Numbered from the stretch's first letter, positions 12,402-23,830 are shown. The stretch is DNA of 64,000 nucleotides from Cristatella mucedo (GCA_009760855.2 WPIO01000021.1:2954001-3018000), one strand, 5' to 3'. Notes: a model not told the origin generated them from the sequence alone. Translations and numbers: made by a program.

Positions 12402-12560
12402 AAGATGGTTTGGCCTAGTGGCTAAGGTTTTTGCCCGATCAAGGTCAAGGTGATTGTATTTTGATGACCGAGGTCGTTGGTTCGGGCCCCGTGGCATATA
12501 TGAAGCGCCTGATTAGAGATTTAATTCTCTTAGGATGCTATACAAATGAGTTATTTATTG
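12402..12560 (+). mobile_element. SINE-2 copy
   Basis: Box A TGGCCTAGTGGC is at 12411-12422 and box B GGTTCGGGCCC at 12479-12489. The tail GAAGCGCCTGATTAGAGATT...GGATGCTATACAAATG matches the LINE-A 3' hairpin. It lies head to tail with the SINE-1 copy upstream. Confidence 0.75.
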
Positions 12561-12892
12561 TTATTTGTTACTAATGTGGCATTCTGCAGGATGTATGGAG
12601 GCAAATGGATTTTAGAAACCTCGGGCTAAGAAATTTCTGGAAAGTTCTCGTTAAATTAGCTGTTTATCCTGCTAAAAAGAGAGGACCTATGTGTAGTAAT
12701 GGTGGTAGCAAGTCGCCTAAGAGCGCTAAAATTTGACCTTGTCGTTCCGCGCTAGTCTCGCTCGGTACCGCAGCTAGAAAGACTTTGCTACTTTGCATCA
12801 CACTCCATTAACATGTGGTTTAAGGGTCCGCACCAAAATGTTATTGTAAACCCTAGCTTATCGGGGTAGCCAACGCATAAAATTTACCCTGC

Positions 12893-13040
12893 CGCGCTGG
12901 TTTGGCCCAGAGGTTATGGTGAGCGCCCGACCTAGGTCAAGGTGATTGCATTCCGAGGTTGTGAGTGCGAAGCCAATGGCATTTGTGACGCGCCTGAATA
13001 GATATTAAATTCTGCTAGGGTGCTGTAAAAATTGGTTTCA
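12893..13040 (+). mobile_element. SINE-2 copy
   Basis: Box A TGGCCCAGAGGT is at 12903-12914. Box B is degenerate near 12961-12974. The hairpin tail CGCCTGAATAGATATTAAAT and GGGTGCTGTAAAAATTGG follow. It shares the unusual CAAGGTGATTG insert between boxes A and B with the 12402 copy, so both derive from one subfamily. Confidence 0.7.
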
Positions 13041-13639
13041 TATATTTAAGTGGGGTTCATTAGCCGGGGCTATTGATATTTGATAGGTCCAGCTTTCGTC
13101 ACCCATCAGGGCCAGGCCAGCCCTGGACCAAGGTCAAGGTTGAATATATGTTGCATAACCATGGGGTTTTCTACGGAAGTCCTAGGCGAGTTCGCACGCT
13201 CGAAGCGCAGCTACACAGCTACCCGTACGTGCGACGGCGTACGCTGGTGCTCTTAGGCCTAGCTTCATGGAATTGCGGAATAATGAAGCCGATTGGCCAA
13301 CAACGACAGTTCACGATAGCTTTCGCGTCTGTCATTCCCTCTCCCCTGTAGCATTGTTGCGTCTAGGGTTCTCCCAGTAGAATTGTCTAGTTTTCCCACT
13401 TTGTTTAGCCCGTGCATCTGTATTATAAAGTGTTGCACACCGCGCTATCGCCATTTCGACGCTAGTAGCCCTGCGAGAGCGCCACGTGGCAAGGGTCCGG
13501 CTTAACTCGGTAGGGGGAGGTCTAGCGTAATGGGCTACCTCCCTTCGCCCACCTAGTCTCAGTAGCTGCACATTACTTTTCGTCCAGTCGGTTTCAGTTG
13601 AGCAAACGTCTTTGCCTAAGAAATGTAGAAAGGGTTTCA

Positions 13640-13860
13640 CAGTCAATGACCTGCAGAGAAAAAGCTTCTGTCGCCAACGGTCTGTAAGCGAAAGAATTGA
13701 GCAACTAATTTATTTTCCAGCGGACTCGAGGGCTCGACGAGGCTAAGAGAAGTGCACCAGCTCAGACAGATAGGTCTATAGGCCAAGACACGGCAGACCT
13801 TGTGGGTCAGAGTAGGAATTTTGCTTGTTTATCAGTTAATCAGCTATTAATCCTGTGATT
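13640..13860 (-). mobile_element. LINE-B fragment
   Basis: The block AAGCTTCTGTCGCCAACGGT and, further on, GCAGACCTTGTGGGTCAG match the LINE-B C-terminal coding region at 4830-4980 and 62490-62640. The fragment is short and diverged, without an open frame. Confidence 0.6.
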
Positions 13861-14155
13861 TGATGATCAGTCAAAAGTCGTTCTGAAATTGATGGCACGT
13901 TCTTTCCAATCGTACTTCTCGGCTACTTATTAAACACATATTTGCATTTACATTTTTACTACATCCTGCGGCGCGTCGCTGTCATACGGATCCATGCTCA
14001 TTTTCGCTAAATTTGGAGGTTTCGTGAGCGGGCTGTTGTCAGTCCGCTTTCCAACATAGATTGGCGAGTAATGGAATCTAACTTCAGGTGAGAACTCAGA
14101 GGGACATAACAAAGCGCTCGCAAAGCCGGGGCTAAGCATACCTCGTCGGTTACTA

Positions 14156-14161
<6 letters not shown>

Positions 14162-14186
<25 letters not shown>
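14162..14186. repeat. (CT)n microsatellite
   Basis: A short pure CT dinucleotide tract. Confidence 0.95.
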
Positions 14187-15224
14187 GTTTGTTGAAAGTT
14201 TAAATGAGAATTCAGAACAACGGCTGCATGGCCCAGCGGTACACCGAATGCGACACTCACGGTCTGTCTACACTGAAGCCGTGTTCATGCCGTTGAACCT
14301 TACTCAAATCAGACCGTTTTCCCCTTGAAGGTGGCTGGCTGAGTATGAGGTCGCGTCGCTCCAGCGAGGGAACCGAAACAGGATAAGAATAGTGATGCCA
14401 GCAAGATCAACTGAACTACCCTGATTTTCTAAATTTCCGCATCTTCTATTAATTAAGCTCCCAGCGAGCCGTCGATACTTGTTTCCAGCAGCAGAACGAA
14501 TCGATGTGCGAGAACGTGGCGCGGGCCGTGAGCCGGCAGGTACCGTCCGGGGGTTGGACTCGTCACATCCGGTCTTTTACTATACGGTTCAACATAATTA
14601 TATTAATATTTTAAACCTAAACTGCTAAAAATGCGATGCTATTAAAATAATTGGCGTAAGAATCTTGCTCATGTCGTTGGCTGCGAGGCCGACAGCCAAA
14701 GCGAGGCCGCCCTTCGACGTCCTTTTCCGGCGCCATCTGCACCGTAGCCGGTGAGTGAAGCTTATGTGCTGACCTTTTGTAGTCCTTTTTATTGCTGCAA
14801 AGATGTCATGGCAACCGAGCCTCGTGCTGTAGTATTCGCGGACTCTCCTCTGTTGTCGACTTGCGATGCCGAGTACGTTTGCCACGTAACCTTCGTCCTG
14901 TTATAGCCCGTTCGAACGTGCGGTCCAACGCTGCGTGGTGCTAAGGTCCCGTCGTTAGCGTGCGTCGCCGGTACGCCAACTGGGTGCCGCCTGAAGGCTG
15001 ACGACGCAGTTAAGCGTCTCTGCATCCTGCGCTGTTCACCCTAATTCATAGTATTACAAAATTCGTGGCCTGTCGATATCGTTCACCAGTTCTCGGGTAT
15101 TGGTCGGCCAGCCACATTGAAATTTTGCAAAATTTCTTCAGCTGGCCGTGAGTAATCATATTCTCACCGGCTGTTCACTTGCGGTCTGTAGCGCCACGTA
15201 AGCGGAGATCAAGCGCAGAATAGA

Positions 15225-15372
15225 GATGGCGGAATTCCGGTCGTGCCGTATTGTACCGGCGAGCTTGTATGCCTGCATGCATTGTTAGTGCTTATCCACG
15301 TATGGTCAGGTGCTAAATATACTTACACTGTGTTTTTTGTTAGATTTAACAGGTTGAGTAAACGGAGCAATC
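15225..15372 (+). promoter_or_regulatory. Probable EEF1D 5' region with splice acceptor before the start codon
   Basis: A YY1-like GAGATGGCGG lies near 15224-15233, a motif common in translation-gene promoters. A pyrimidine-rich tract ends in AACAG at 15352, only 20 bases before the ATG at 15373. That AG looks like a true 3' splice site, either of a 5' UTR intron or of spliced-leader trans-splicing. The sequence alone cannot decide between them. Confidence 0.4.
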
Positions 15373-15504
15373 ATGCCTCATCCATTTGCTCAAGAACGAA
15401 TATGGTTTGATAAATCTAGGGTTGAGGAAGCAGAAACACTTTTTTATCAACACAAGTATGGGGTTTCTGGAGGAAAGGCTGCTGTGAGCACTCCTGCTAC
15501 CCTT
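15373..15504 (+). CDS. EEF1D: EEF1D exon 1 (coding)
   Basis: It encodes residues 1-44, starting [20 protein letters not shown]. The donor GTAAGC follows ACCCTT in phase 0. The first ATG after the upstream acceptor is used as the start, because the protein signature begins directly there. Confidence 0.95.
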
Positions 15505-18500
15505 GTAAGCCTATGCACTTAGGGCTTGCATTGACGGTATTTATTTCTAGTGTTGAAGTTCTTTTTGTGTTATCATTTGTTGATTTTTGGTCACGCAAGT
15601 GGAAGCTGTTAAGTTGTTGTGTTTAGCCGTTAGCGCGGTGCGATTGAGGGGGAAGCAGTGCTATTAGATCCTGCAGCAATGCAAGATTCTTAGATGTGGC
15701 TTTTTATTGCAGTGCCAACTGTAGCTTTTCTGTCGATTTGTTTTTTTTTCATTTTAGGGTTCGCTTGCTGCAGAAATCTCCAAGGTTAGGGAGTCCATAA
15801 ATAAGGCACTAGCACAGGTTTGTAAAACTTTTGCTCCACTGTTGTGAAAGCTGGGCTGTAGCACAAGCATGCATACGTTTACTCTGAACACTGCACAAAT
15901 TTCACCAAATCAGTAGCACTATTAAACACTTAAATCCGTATGTTGGTAGATAGGACCTGGCAGCAAATGCTGTATTCCCTGCTCCTCTATAATACTAAAG
16001 ATAGACCAGGTTATTCTCACGTTAGTGCTGGATATTGGCGGATTCATTCAATGCATCTAGTATATTCATTCCTGCTGCCGAGGTTGCCTACTGTGCTAAA
16101 TATGCCTATAGCCAGAAAGTGGCAGCCTTTCGATTTTGCAGGCATATATGCATTCCAAAACTGGTCTATTCCGAAGTTACCTATCACCAGACCACCACAA
16201 TAGCTCCACAGTCAAGTCTGCTGACTGTCCGCCACGTAACATTGGTGAATTCAGACCAGCTTAGACAGTGATGCTACAACCAAATTGGTGCATGCATTTG
16301 TGACATCCAGTAGCTGTTTACAGGTCTGCCCACCTGTGTAATCAGGTGCTTACAGTTGCTAAGCTCGGCAGCTAGGCTTGTCATTCGTGAGCTGCAGCAG
16401 TTGCCACATCGCACCATTCCTCGCCGACCTGCACTGGCTATCCATCAAGCAGCATATTGACTTCCAAGGTTCTGTCGCTCACTTGTAGTTCCTTTCACGT
16501 TCTGGCTCCAGCCTACCTATCGGAACTACTTCCAAACCAGCCTAGTCATTGTACTGCCTGCTTTTCTTACTCAAATCATGCATCTTTGCCAGCATTTGTA
16601 AAATGCCTAGAAAGAGACTGGAGGTACTATACAAATGTATTATTATTATAAACACGTTTATGGTTTTCTATTGGCATAGTTGCCAGCCATAGCAGGCCTG
16701 TGTCCATTTTGCCCATGTGAAAAAAGAACCTTTTCGTGCCATAGTAGTTACAGTAATTTGGTCGTTCCTGTGCGGGGTTTTGTGTGTATAAAGTTTGAAC
16801 AGTGGTGACATCTGCCGGCGCCTTAGTACTTAACTTGAACTAGTCCTCAGATATGGTCTTGTAACCATTCTCTAGCCATTATTAACCATTGTTAGCTCCA
16901 CAAAATCGATTGCTTTTACTGCTAGATTACTACTGTGTCGATTTGCTTATGGCCATTATATTTGTTGTGTCTCAGGCCAGTTCAATTGCTGTTGTGTCTC
17001 CTTGGCCTGGAAAGGTAGCATATTTTTTTACAAATTCGTGCACCTGGATGTATAAGGTAATAATAAAATATTTGTATAGCTCCCTAAGATAACTAAATAT
17101 GTCTAGGAATTTCATGTATTCTAGCAAAGCAGTGTAAACTGATCAGTTAAAGCATGCACAATTGCAGCATGCATAAGATTGTTCGCACTGGCAGAAAAAA
17201 TGCTGTGAAGAGTGGTTCGGTTATTAGCTTTCTTTTTAGTGTCTCCGTTAAGTGTCAGGTGATGTGATATCAGTCGGTAGTGAGCTCTAAGCTGTTTGAG
17301 CATAGCAACTAGTGGCCCGGTTTCCAAAAGATTGCTGTCTTCCAGAGAAACATTAAAGGGTTGTTTAGGGTGCATCTAAAAGACCTAAGTCAGAAGACTA
17401 GTTCTACGAGGAGAAACCGAATATTTCACATAGACTCACTGTAGCCAATGAATGAATGCACAGCGGGGGGGGGGGGACAGAACCATAAGGTCACTGCCTA
17501 ATTTGATGGGGATTCATTGCAAATCAATAAGAAACGGTTAAAATGTCACAGTTGTGACGGTCACATCAGAGAATCATAGCTGCATAGTTGGCATCAATTG
17601 TGAGCATCTTATTTTACTGGAAGACAGATCTACTCGAATACCGAGTTACTGAAGTCGAGACAGCGTGTCACAGAGGTCGGGAACAGCATGGTTGTGGTGT
17701 CCCTATGTAAGCTAGCCTGAATTTTTGCAAAGTTACATATAGCCCACTCGGAGTCTACTGGCGATATGCTGGCCCAACCTGATTTTGAATGTTTGGCTTT
17801 CCTGTTTCTAAGATAAGTTTGCTCCAAGCTATTAAATCCTCTTCTAAACATGGCGATATTTTATATCTGTATGTCACCTGTGCTTGTTGACGTGCTGCAT
17901 GTTACCACTAATCATTTAATCATGCCTCGTGGTTCTGTGGGGGTCATGGTAGACAAATGACCATTCTTACATAGTTGTGGACTATACTGGCCTATAAAAA
18001 AAAGCCATCGATTTAGTTGTCCCTGGTTTTGCCATTTTGTTGCACAGCACACTGCTTGTTAGGTGCATTGTCTTGTAATTGCTGGGTGAGACGTGTCACA
18101 TTGTCGTGGGTCATGCAAATTGAGTGCTTTTGCTACCACTCTAATAAGAGTGCATGTGCCTGCATTCGACCAAGCATTGCCGCTATTGCAAGGCTTTTAT
18201 GAATATTGGCTGGTTTAGGATCCATCTGACGCTGCACTCTCTTCCGCCGATATGAAGCGAATCGAAAAACTTGAAACTGAGAACCGGGAGCTGCGAGGAC
18301 TCATCAGTAAACTTGAAGCTCGCATTGCTTCGTTAGAACTAACCTTTGGTGGCTCAAAGCAGCCTACGACCACAGATCATGCCACACACAGTGCTCCTGC
18401 AAAAGAACCTGTGCATGCTGACCCTGCTAAGGAAGAGGTGAGCTTTTGTAGTCTGCTGGCCAGTTTAGTGGAGCTCTGCTGGTCTCCCTCTGTATGGGAT

Positions 18501-19692
18501 TTCTCATGGAGCTTATTGTGTCTTTTAGGCAGATGATGACATCGACCTGTTTGGGTCTGACGAGGAAGTCGACGAGGAGGCTGAACGCATTAAGGCAGAG
18601 CGTCTTAAGGAATATGCTGAAAAGAAAAGCAAAAAGCCCGCACTGATTGCCAAGTCGACTATTTTGCTTGATGTCAAACCATGGGACGATGAGACGGACA
18701 TGGCTGAACTGGAGAAGTGTGTCCGAAGTATCGAGATGGATGGGCTCCTCTGGGGTGCTTGTAAGTATGTCATTATAACTTCGACTGCTCTTAGTGTAGG
18801 CTGCCAGCTGGTACCATGAGAAAAACATTTAAGTGGTGTGCTGCTATAGATATTACTCTCCTTTGGATTATTTTAGCCTTTGGTGGTCTCTTATCCAGTT
18901 AACATCTTCGCTTATGGGGAGTGTTAGTTGATTTGCTATTCCAGCCAGACAGTGTGACTAATGCCATTGTCAATTTGGATGGAACAGTCTGAATCACTGA
19001 ATAGGTGGTAGGCAATAAAATTAGGTGTCAAAGTTGATGATAGTTTTTTGCATCTGCAAGCTACCCTGCCCCAGGAAATCTTGACACGATTGTCAGTAAT
19101 GCATGTTTTGAATGGCAATCAGAAGTGAAGTGTTGACCAGTAGTCATTCGGATGACACATTCGATTTGAATTGTATCCGATTACCTGTCGAGTTTTTATT
19201 CTCGTTCTGCAGACGTACATTATGTGGATCGTTAGTTGATGACTCGCTATATTGTTTAGGGCTGTAAACTCGAATAGCATTTTGTCGTTTTGGAATGTCT
19301 GTGACGTGTGTATATAATACTTTACTTCAAGACTAGCATATTTGTGTAATGATTTTTCTTCACTAAATTCCCATTTGGGTTGTATGGTATAATGGTGACA
19401 CTGTGCAACGTAGGGTTTGCACAATTATCGTCATATTTATACTTTTAGCCAAATTATTGCCTGTTGGCTATGGTATTAAGAAGCTGCAAATCGGCTGTGT
19501 GGTCGAGGATGCAAAGGTTGGCACGGATGATTTGGAAGAGAAGATTACCTCATTTGAAGACTTCGTGAGTATTCTTATATCTCTTGACTTTGCTGTCCTT
19601 AGATTGTATTGTGGTGTTTGCATGTTGCACTTACTATTTCCTATTTTTTGCAGGTTCAGAGCGTCGACATTGCTGCCTTCAACAAGATCTAA
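15373..19692 (+). CDS. EEF1D: eEF1B-delta, guanine nucleotide exchange factor of eEF1A (six exons)
   Basis: The spliced product has 265 residues, close to the roughly 280 of the usual animal short isoform. It reloads eEF1A with GTP in the cytosolic eEF1B complex. Exons are 15373-15504, 15758-15817, 18219-18437, 18529-18760, 19449-19564 and 19654-19692, all with GT-AG borders and matching phases. The N-terminus (ERIWFDK) is the family signature for gamma-subunit binding. A leucine zipper has leucines at residues 82, 89, 96 and 103, exactly seven apart. An acidic region ([12 protein letters not shown], residues 139-150) holds a CK2-type serine. The C-terminal exchange domain runs from about residue 175 to 265 and ends [11 protein letters not shown], the conserved catalytic tail. 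The zipper separates delta from beta. Intron 2 is stuffed with LINE fragments. The 3' UTR is very short (AATAAA at 19704). Confidence 0.96.
15758..15817 (+). CDS. EEF1D: EEF1D exon 2
   Basis: A 60-base phase 0 exon encodes residues 45-64 ([20 protein letters not shown]). It is flanked by the acceptor ATTTTAG and the donor GTTTGT. It is the small conserved helix before the zipper, as in animal homologues. Confidence 0.93.
16296..16652 (+). mobile_element. Degraded LINE-A fragment in EEF1D intron 2
   Basis: Scattered matches to the LINE-A C-terminal region are seen (CCTCGCCGACCTGCACTGGC, GGCTCCAGCCTACC). The 3' end AATGCCTAGAAAGAGACTGG with TACAAATGTATTATTATTAT follows. There are many frameshifts and internal deletions, so this is an old copy. 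Confidence 0.7.
17050..17850 (-). mobile_element. Degraded LINE-A fragment in EEF1D intron 2
   Basis: On the minus strand the order is LINE-A leader (17700-17830, related to GCTGGCAGAGCCAATTTTGA), C-terminal coding remnant (17240-17350) and 3' tail (AATAATAAAATATTTGTATA, plus-strand reading, at 17059). It is heavily diverged. With the plus-strand copy at 16296 it makes up half of the intron. Confidence 0.6.
18219..18437 (+). CDS. EEF1D: EEF1D exon 3 (leucine zipper)
   Basis: A 73-codon phase 0 exon, residues 65-137. It contains the zipper helix [20 protein letters not shown] and its continuation ARIASLEL, then a Thr/Ala/Pro-rich linker ending at KEE before the donor GTGAGC. Confidence 0.95.
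18529..18760 (+). CDS. EEF1D: EEF1D exon 4 (acidic region and start of GEF domain)
   Basis: Residues 138 to the first base of codon 215. It carries the acidic [12 protein letters not shown] segment, a lysine-rich hinge, then [16 protein letters not shown] of the exchange domain. The donor GTAAGT leaves one base, completed by exon 5 to a serine codon. Confidence 0.96.
19449..19564 (+). CDS. EEF1D: EEF1D exon 5 (GEF domain)
   Basis: It encodes [20 protein letters not shown] and the following FEDF block, the core of the EF1-GNE exchange domain. Acceptor ACTTTTAG and donor GTGAGT; 116 bases (2 + 38 codons). Confidence 0.97.
19654..19692 (+). CDS. EEF1D: EEF1D exon 6 (terminal)
   Basis: Twelve codons, [12 protein letters not shown], and TAA. 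The C-terminal peptide inserts into eEF1A in known eEF1B structures and is nearly invariant across eukaryotes. Confidence 0.96.
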   Translation, partial: VQSVDIAAFNKI

Positions 19693-19703
19693 CAAATTAG
19701 GCA

Positions 19704-19709
19704 AATAAA
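19704..19709 (+). terminator. EEF1D polyadenylation signal
   Basis: AATAAA occurs 12 bases after the stop codon, with a T-rich stretch downstream at about 19738-19752. The implied 3' UTR is only about 25-40 bases. Confidence 0.7.
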
Positions 19710-20299
19710 AACTATTCCTACGGCTCCTTAATATATGTGGCTTGTTTTTTATCGTACCCGTTCAGTCATACTTGCCCTCCCATGGTTGTTTCGCCAGTAG
19801 TGAAGCTCGTGATGTGCAGCATATGCCAGAGGTTAATGAGGATGGTGTCTAAATAACTAATGGCGTGTGTTGCTTTTTCGGTAGTTTATTTGTAATTTCA
19901 AAACTCCAGTAACCATCCATCACCAAGAAGCCCGAAAGATGTCAAAATGTACTACTGCCGTTCTCATCAGCCTTGACTTTGATGGCTTCTATCCCAATTT
20001 TATAGCACTGGCTGGTTTGGAAAGCAGAGAACCAGATTTTGTCGTAGCAACATTATTTATATGAATCAAGCTGAACTGCTGCAACAAATAGTTGATATTT
20101 GCTCATATGCAGTAGTGCAAGGGGGTAGCTACCTTTAGCTATCAACGTGCAAGTCGGTCACTTGTATTTATTTAGCATCGGTTAGGCTGATATTTAAAAA
20201 ACTGCTTTGCTAAGTGGTAAGCGTTAAGGGTAAAATGCAATAGCTCAAGACTTCATGATAGTGAGGATCTGGCGACTTGTTTCGAGTGCATAACAAGTA

Positions 20300-20415
20300 T
20301 AATTCATTTGTTTGAGAAGAGAAGAACTTAATCTCTAATCTGAGAGAACTTTCATCTCTACTCAGCCGCATCACATTTGCCATTGAGCTCGAGCCCCTAG
20401 CCTTCGCCAAAAAAT
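20300..20415 (-). mobile_element. SINE-2 remnant
   Basis: The tail complement GAGAACTTTCATCTCTACTC is followed by a box B complement (GAGCTCGAGCCCC). The box A part is not clear. A duplicated hairpin block (GAACTTAATCTCTAATCTG) precedes it. Confidence 0.5.
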
Positions 20416-20446
20416 GCATGCTTGACCTCGTTAAAGGTGAGTACAA

Positions 20447-20467
20447 CCCCCCCCCCCCCCCCCCCCC
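20447..20467. repeat. Poly-C run
   Basis: Twenty-one uninterrupted C residues. Confidence 0.97.
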
Positions 20468-21147
20468 GCCAAACCAGAACTGCATTCAGCGAAGGCCGCC
20501 TGAGTTTGACAAGTAACATCAGGCCTCACTTATTTTCAGACGTACTTCAATAATCATAGTGCATGCAGCATTTCCGTGCATAACTCCTAAAATGTCAAAG
20601 TTGGATCATATAAAATCCTAAGCGTCATCGTTTTGCTCAGTTGTGTGAGCTGACCTCACTAGTTGTACTCCCGGCTGAAATGAGTTTAGGTACGAGGCCA
20701 ACAGAGAAATGCTTCTAGTTTGCAGTCTGTGCCGGCATCCCCAGCACCTACTGGGCTAGTTAAAGCAGAGGTTTTTGGAACGACGTTTGAAACCGAGGGC
20801 ACCCGATTTGGATTTAAAACAGCATATACATTAAGCCCGTACGTCGGGATCCGTATCGGCTAAGTGTTTGACCTGTTTAGCTCAGGGTTGAAATGGAGAG
20901 AACTACGTTTCTAGCCAAGAATACTTGAGAGACTACTGGATCATGAGCACTAAGACAAGACCCCCATTGAGTATATCTCAAATAACAGCCAGGGTAGCAA
21001 GGCTATTGTATTGCTCAGTATTATGCATCCACATCACTTGGAGCTCTCCCACGATAGCATCGTACACTCTCAAGTCGCCGATACTGGCCCAACTTCGCTG
21101 CTGCACTCTACAGTCTTGGCTATCAAAATTGTCATTTGTAGCGAGCC

Positions 21148-21252
21148 CTTAGAAAACTTAAATCTCAATTCAGGTGTTTCATATATGCCACGGGGCTCGA
21201 GACCAAGACCTTGGTCGGGCCGAGCACCTTAACCACTGGGCCAAACGAGGGA
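21148..21252 (-). mobile_element. SINE-2 copy
   Basis: On the plus strand: hairpin tail complement (AACTTAAATCTCAATTCAGG), then GCCACGGGGCTCGAGACC (box B side), then CCACTGGGCCAAAC (box A side). Same order and orientation as the copy at 28509. Confidence 0.7.
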
Positions 21253-22689
21253 TTGACAGCTAAGCTACATTGAAGTAACCGGGCACGTCCTACTAGGCTC
21301 GCTGTAATTTCCAATACGCTAACTGGGTGCTACATACAAGCTTAACTGTAGCGAGTTATCGGCTGCAAAGAGAAGGCTCTATCTAGGCTGGGGCCTTATT
21401 CCTTGCCGTCCGTGAGGATGGCATCTTATGAGAAACCACCACGAGTTTCGCTGATCGGCTGCTAAGACCACTGAAGGAAGCAGGTCTGTCGTATATGAGA
21501 TTTAAAATTAAAGTCTTAGTTCATTAATAGAGCAGCGGCTATATGTCGAAACACTGCACCACTCCAGCATGCACGCAGCAGCTCCGATTCACGAGTCTCT
21601 CAGTATTTCATTGGAATCGGTCGCCCACTGTCGAAAAGCGAGTCAGTGGAAACTTGTGGGCTGGGCCAAGGTACTAGGGACTCAGTTCCTAACTTTAGCT
21701 GCGCTACAAACTGGCGTTCCCAGTATTCACAGTATAAGAAAATGTATGAGGCAATAATCGGTCCTCAATAGGAAGCTGAGATTGGGAGCACCTAATGAGG
21801 GAATTGCACAAAATATCGCTCGTTCGGCCGCACCACGGGCTAGAGAAGATGCAGCAGGAACATCGTGAGGTTTAACGCTTCGATCATCACGAGATGAGTT
21901 TCGGTCTGTATTCCTAGCTTGAGCCTGCTTGCCAGTTTACGGAGCAGGACTTACGCTCGTGGCCAGAGAGGGCTCTATAAAGACTGCGGCACTCCGCCGA
22001 GCGCTCGAGACGCCGGCAGGACTGCTGAAGTGCATCCCGAGCTCCTCTCTCAGCCTGTAACAGAGAGAGAGAGAGAGCCCTTTGGCGGCAGACGTGCCAG
22101 CATCGGCGTGAAGTTAAGAGAGCGCTCGTTCGCCCTCGCCGAAACAAACGGAAAGATCTGCACCAACTAAAATCGCTTATTTAACGTAAATATAAACGTA
22201 CGCTTGCGATCATGTTGAACAGCCTGATACGAGCACTGTGCCCGCAGCAGATCTGACATTGCCGTACGAACAAGCATTAGCTGGGCAAACAGCAAGCTCC
22301 CCTGACCACGCACGCCGAAGTACCGCCCGGCTGCACGTCGAAGCTCCCCCACCTGCCCCAGGAAGTCTGGCCTCCTCGAAAGCCGTTGAACCGAGCGAGC
22401 GGCATCAATCTAAAACGACATTTTGTCGCCCACTGACAGCCTCCATCAAGGATGGGCCGACGGACTGACGCCGGACCAATAACTTTGCCAGGTGAAGGCT
22501 TGAGTGACGCCACACGTATGTACGTCAGCCCCGCTAAAAAGAAATTCTGAGCATCTCCTTTGAAAATACGATTGGCCTCGTCTTAAAACGGACCGCAAGA
22601 GCGCCCACCGAATGCACGCCCTCGCGGGTCTTTCTATCATCGTCAAAATGAAAATAATGACAATAATAGCGAAGCGTGTATGGGGCAGG
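21253..22689. other. Intergenic stretch, nothing recognised
   Basis: No conserved coding region or RNA gene is seen. A short (GA)n sits at about 22061-22076. Confidence 0.4.
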
Positions 22690-22835
22690 GTCATAACCCA
22701 AAGGTGAGGTGTTCACATTTCACGGTCTACGTCGTGGGCTCGAGACCTGTAGAAGGCCATGCTTTCTCTCGCCTGCGCCTATTGCAGTGGGGGGAGGAGG
22801 GGTGATGACCCTTAAGACTCTTTTAACCTTTGCTT
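22690..22835 (+). mobile_element. SINE-1 copy (diverged)
   Basis: Box A-like TAACCCAAAGGTG is near 22693 and box B GGGCTCGAGACC at 22736-22747. The SINE-1 body is recognisable by GGTGATGACCCTTAAGACTC. Confidence 0.6.
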
Positions 22836-23282
22836 ACTTTACAGTGAAGCGCGTCAATTTACAGCCAGCGAAGCATGTCAATTTGTTGGTGATAGCGTGC
22901 ACAGATTCAGCAAACAATTCACACGGACGGAGCACCCCTAAATGTTGTTAGCTTTATTCTTAAAGGAAATGCCATCAAATGGACTGATGGCACGATTATC
23001 ATGCAGCTGACAAAGGGAGCGTTCGGCTCCCTCGGGTAAAAAGTCTGGCAAACCGTTCTTGGAGGGCTCGTAACTTCTAGGGAAAGGCCTTATGCATAAA
23101 TAGAGTAGCGACTCCCGGCATTTGTCGCCGACGCTTCCGGATCTAGTCCCAGAATTCTTTCCACACTGACCAGCTCTGACGGAGCTCGCTCTGGCGAGAA
23201 GGCTGAACGCCAAAGACATTATTTCGTGAAGACCTCTCCAAGTGTTTGTATAAGTACGAGCCGAGTAGTAATAAAAATAAAA

Positions 23283-23830
23283 ATAATAAGCCATTTGTTT
23301 GGTGCCCTAGGCGAACCAAATATCTAGTCAAGTGCTTCACAACTCGCTATAAGAGAATAGATAACCAATAATTAATGGAAAGCAAGGTCTCCTGCCAAGC
23401 AAGCACGCACAAGTACACATTTATCGCGCTTAGATAAGGACGCAAAAGCACGCAAAATATTCTATTGAGTAGGACTCCAACTTGTAACTCACTCCTTCGT
23501 GCGCAGATTAGTGAAACATCCAGGAAGAAAGACACTGGTCTACTGGTGTGCTACACGAAAGCATATAACTGGTGCCCTTAACCATGACCTGCACTGTTTT
23601 ATAGCGAACAACCGTATAAAAGGAAAAGTCACTCGGACATATCAAAGGCTTTGTGGAAGGGTAGGTTTTGCAGCTTCTTTTTGAACGTTGTTAAATCGGA
23701 AGACGTCAGTCATTAGTTTGCACCAAGCTTGGAGAGGATAGTAATTGAGGCGGCGCAGCCTCCGAGGGATCTTAAGTTAGTCCGAGGGATACGACCGAGG
23801 CAATCGACTAGATTCATTCACAAGAGTGGG
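23283..23830 (-). mobile_element. Old LINE-A-related fragment (variant 3' end)
   Basis: The plus strand reads GGTGCCCTAGGCGAACCAAATATCT-type tail sequence, then at 23640-23760 the C-terminal block (TTCTTTTTGAACGTTG, TCTTAAGTTAGTCCGAGGGA). The tail belongs to a variant subfamily also seen at 28295, 29697 and 59578. It is strongly decayed. Confidence 0.5.
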
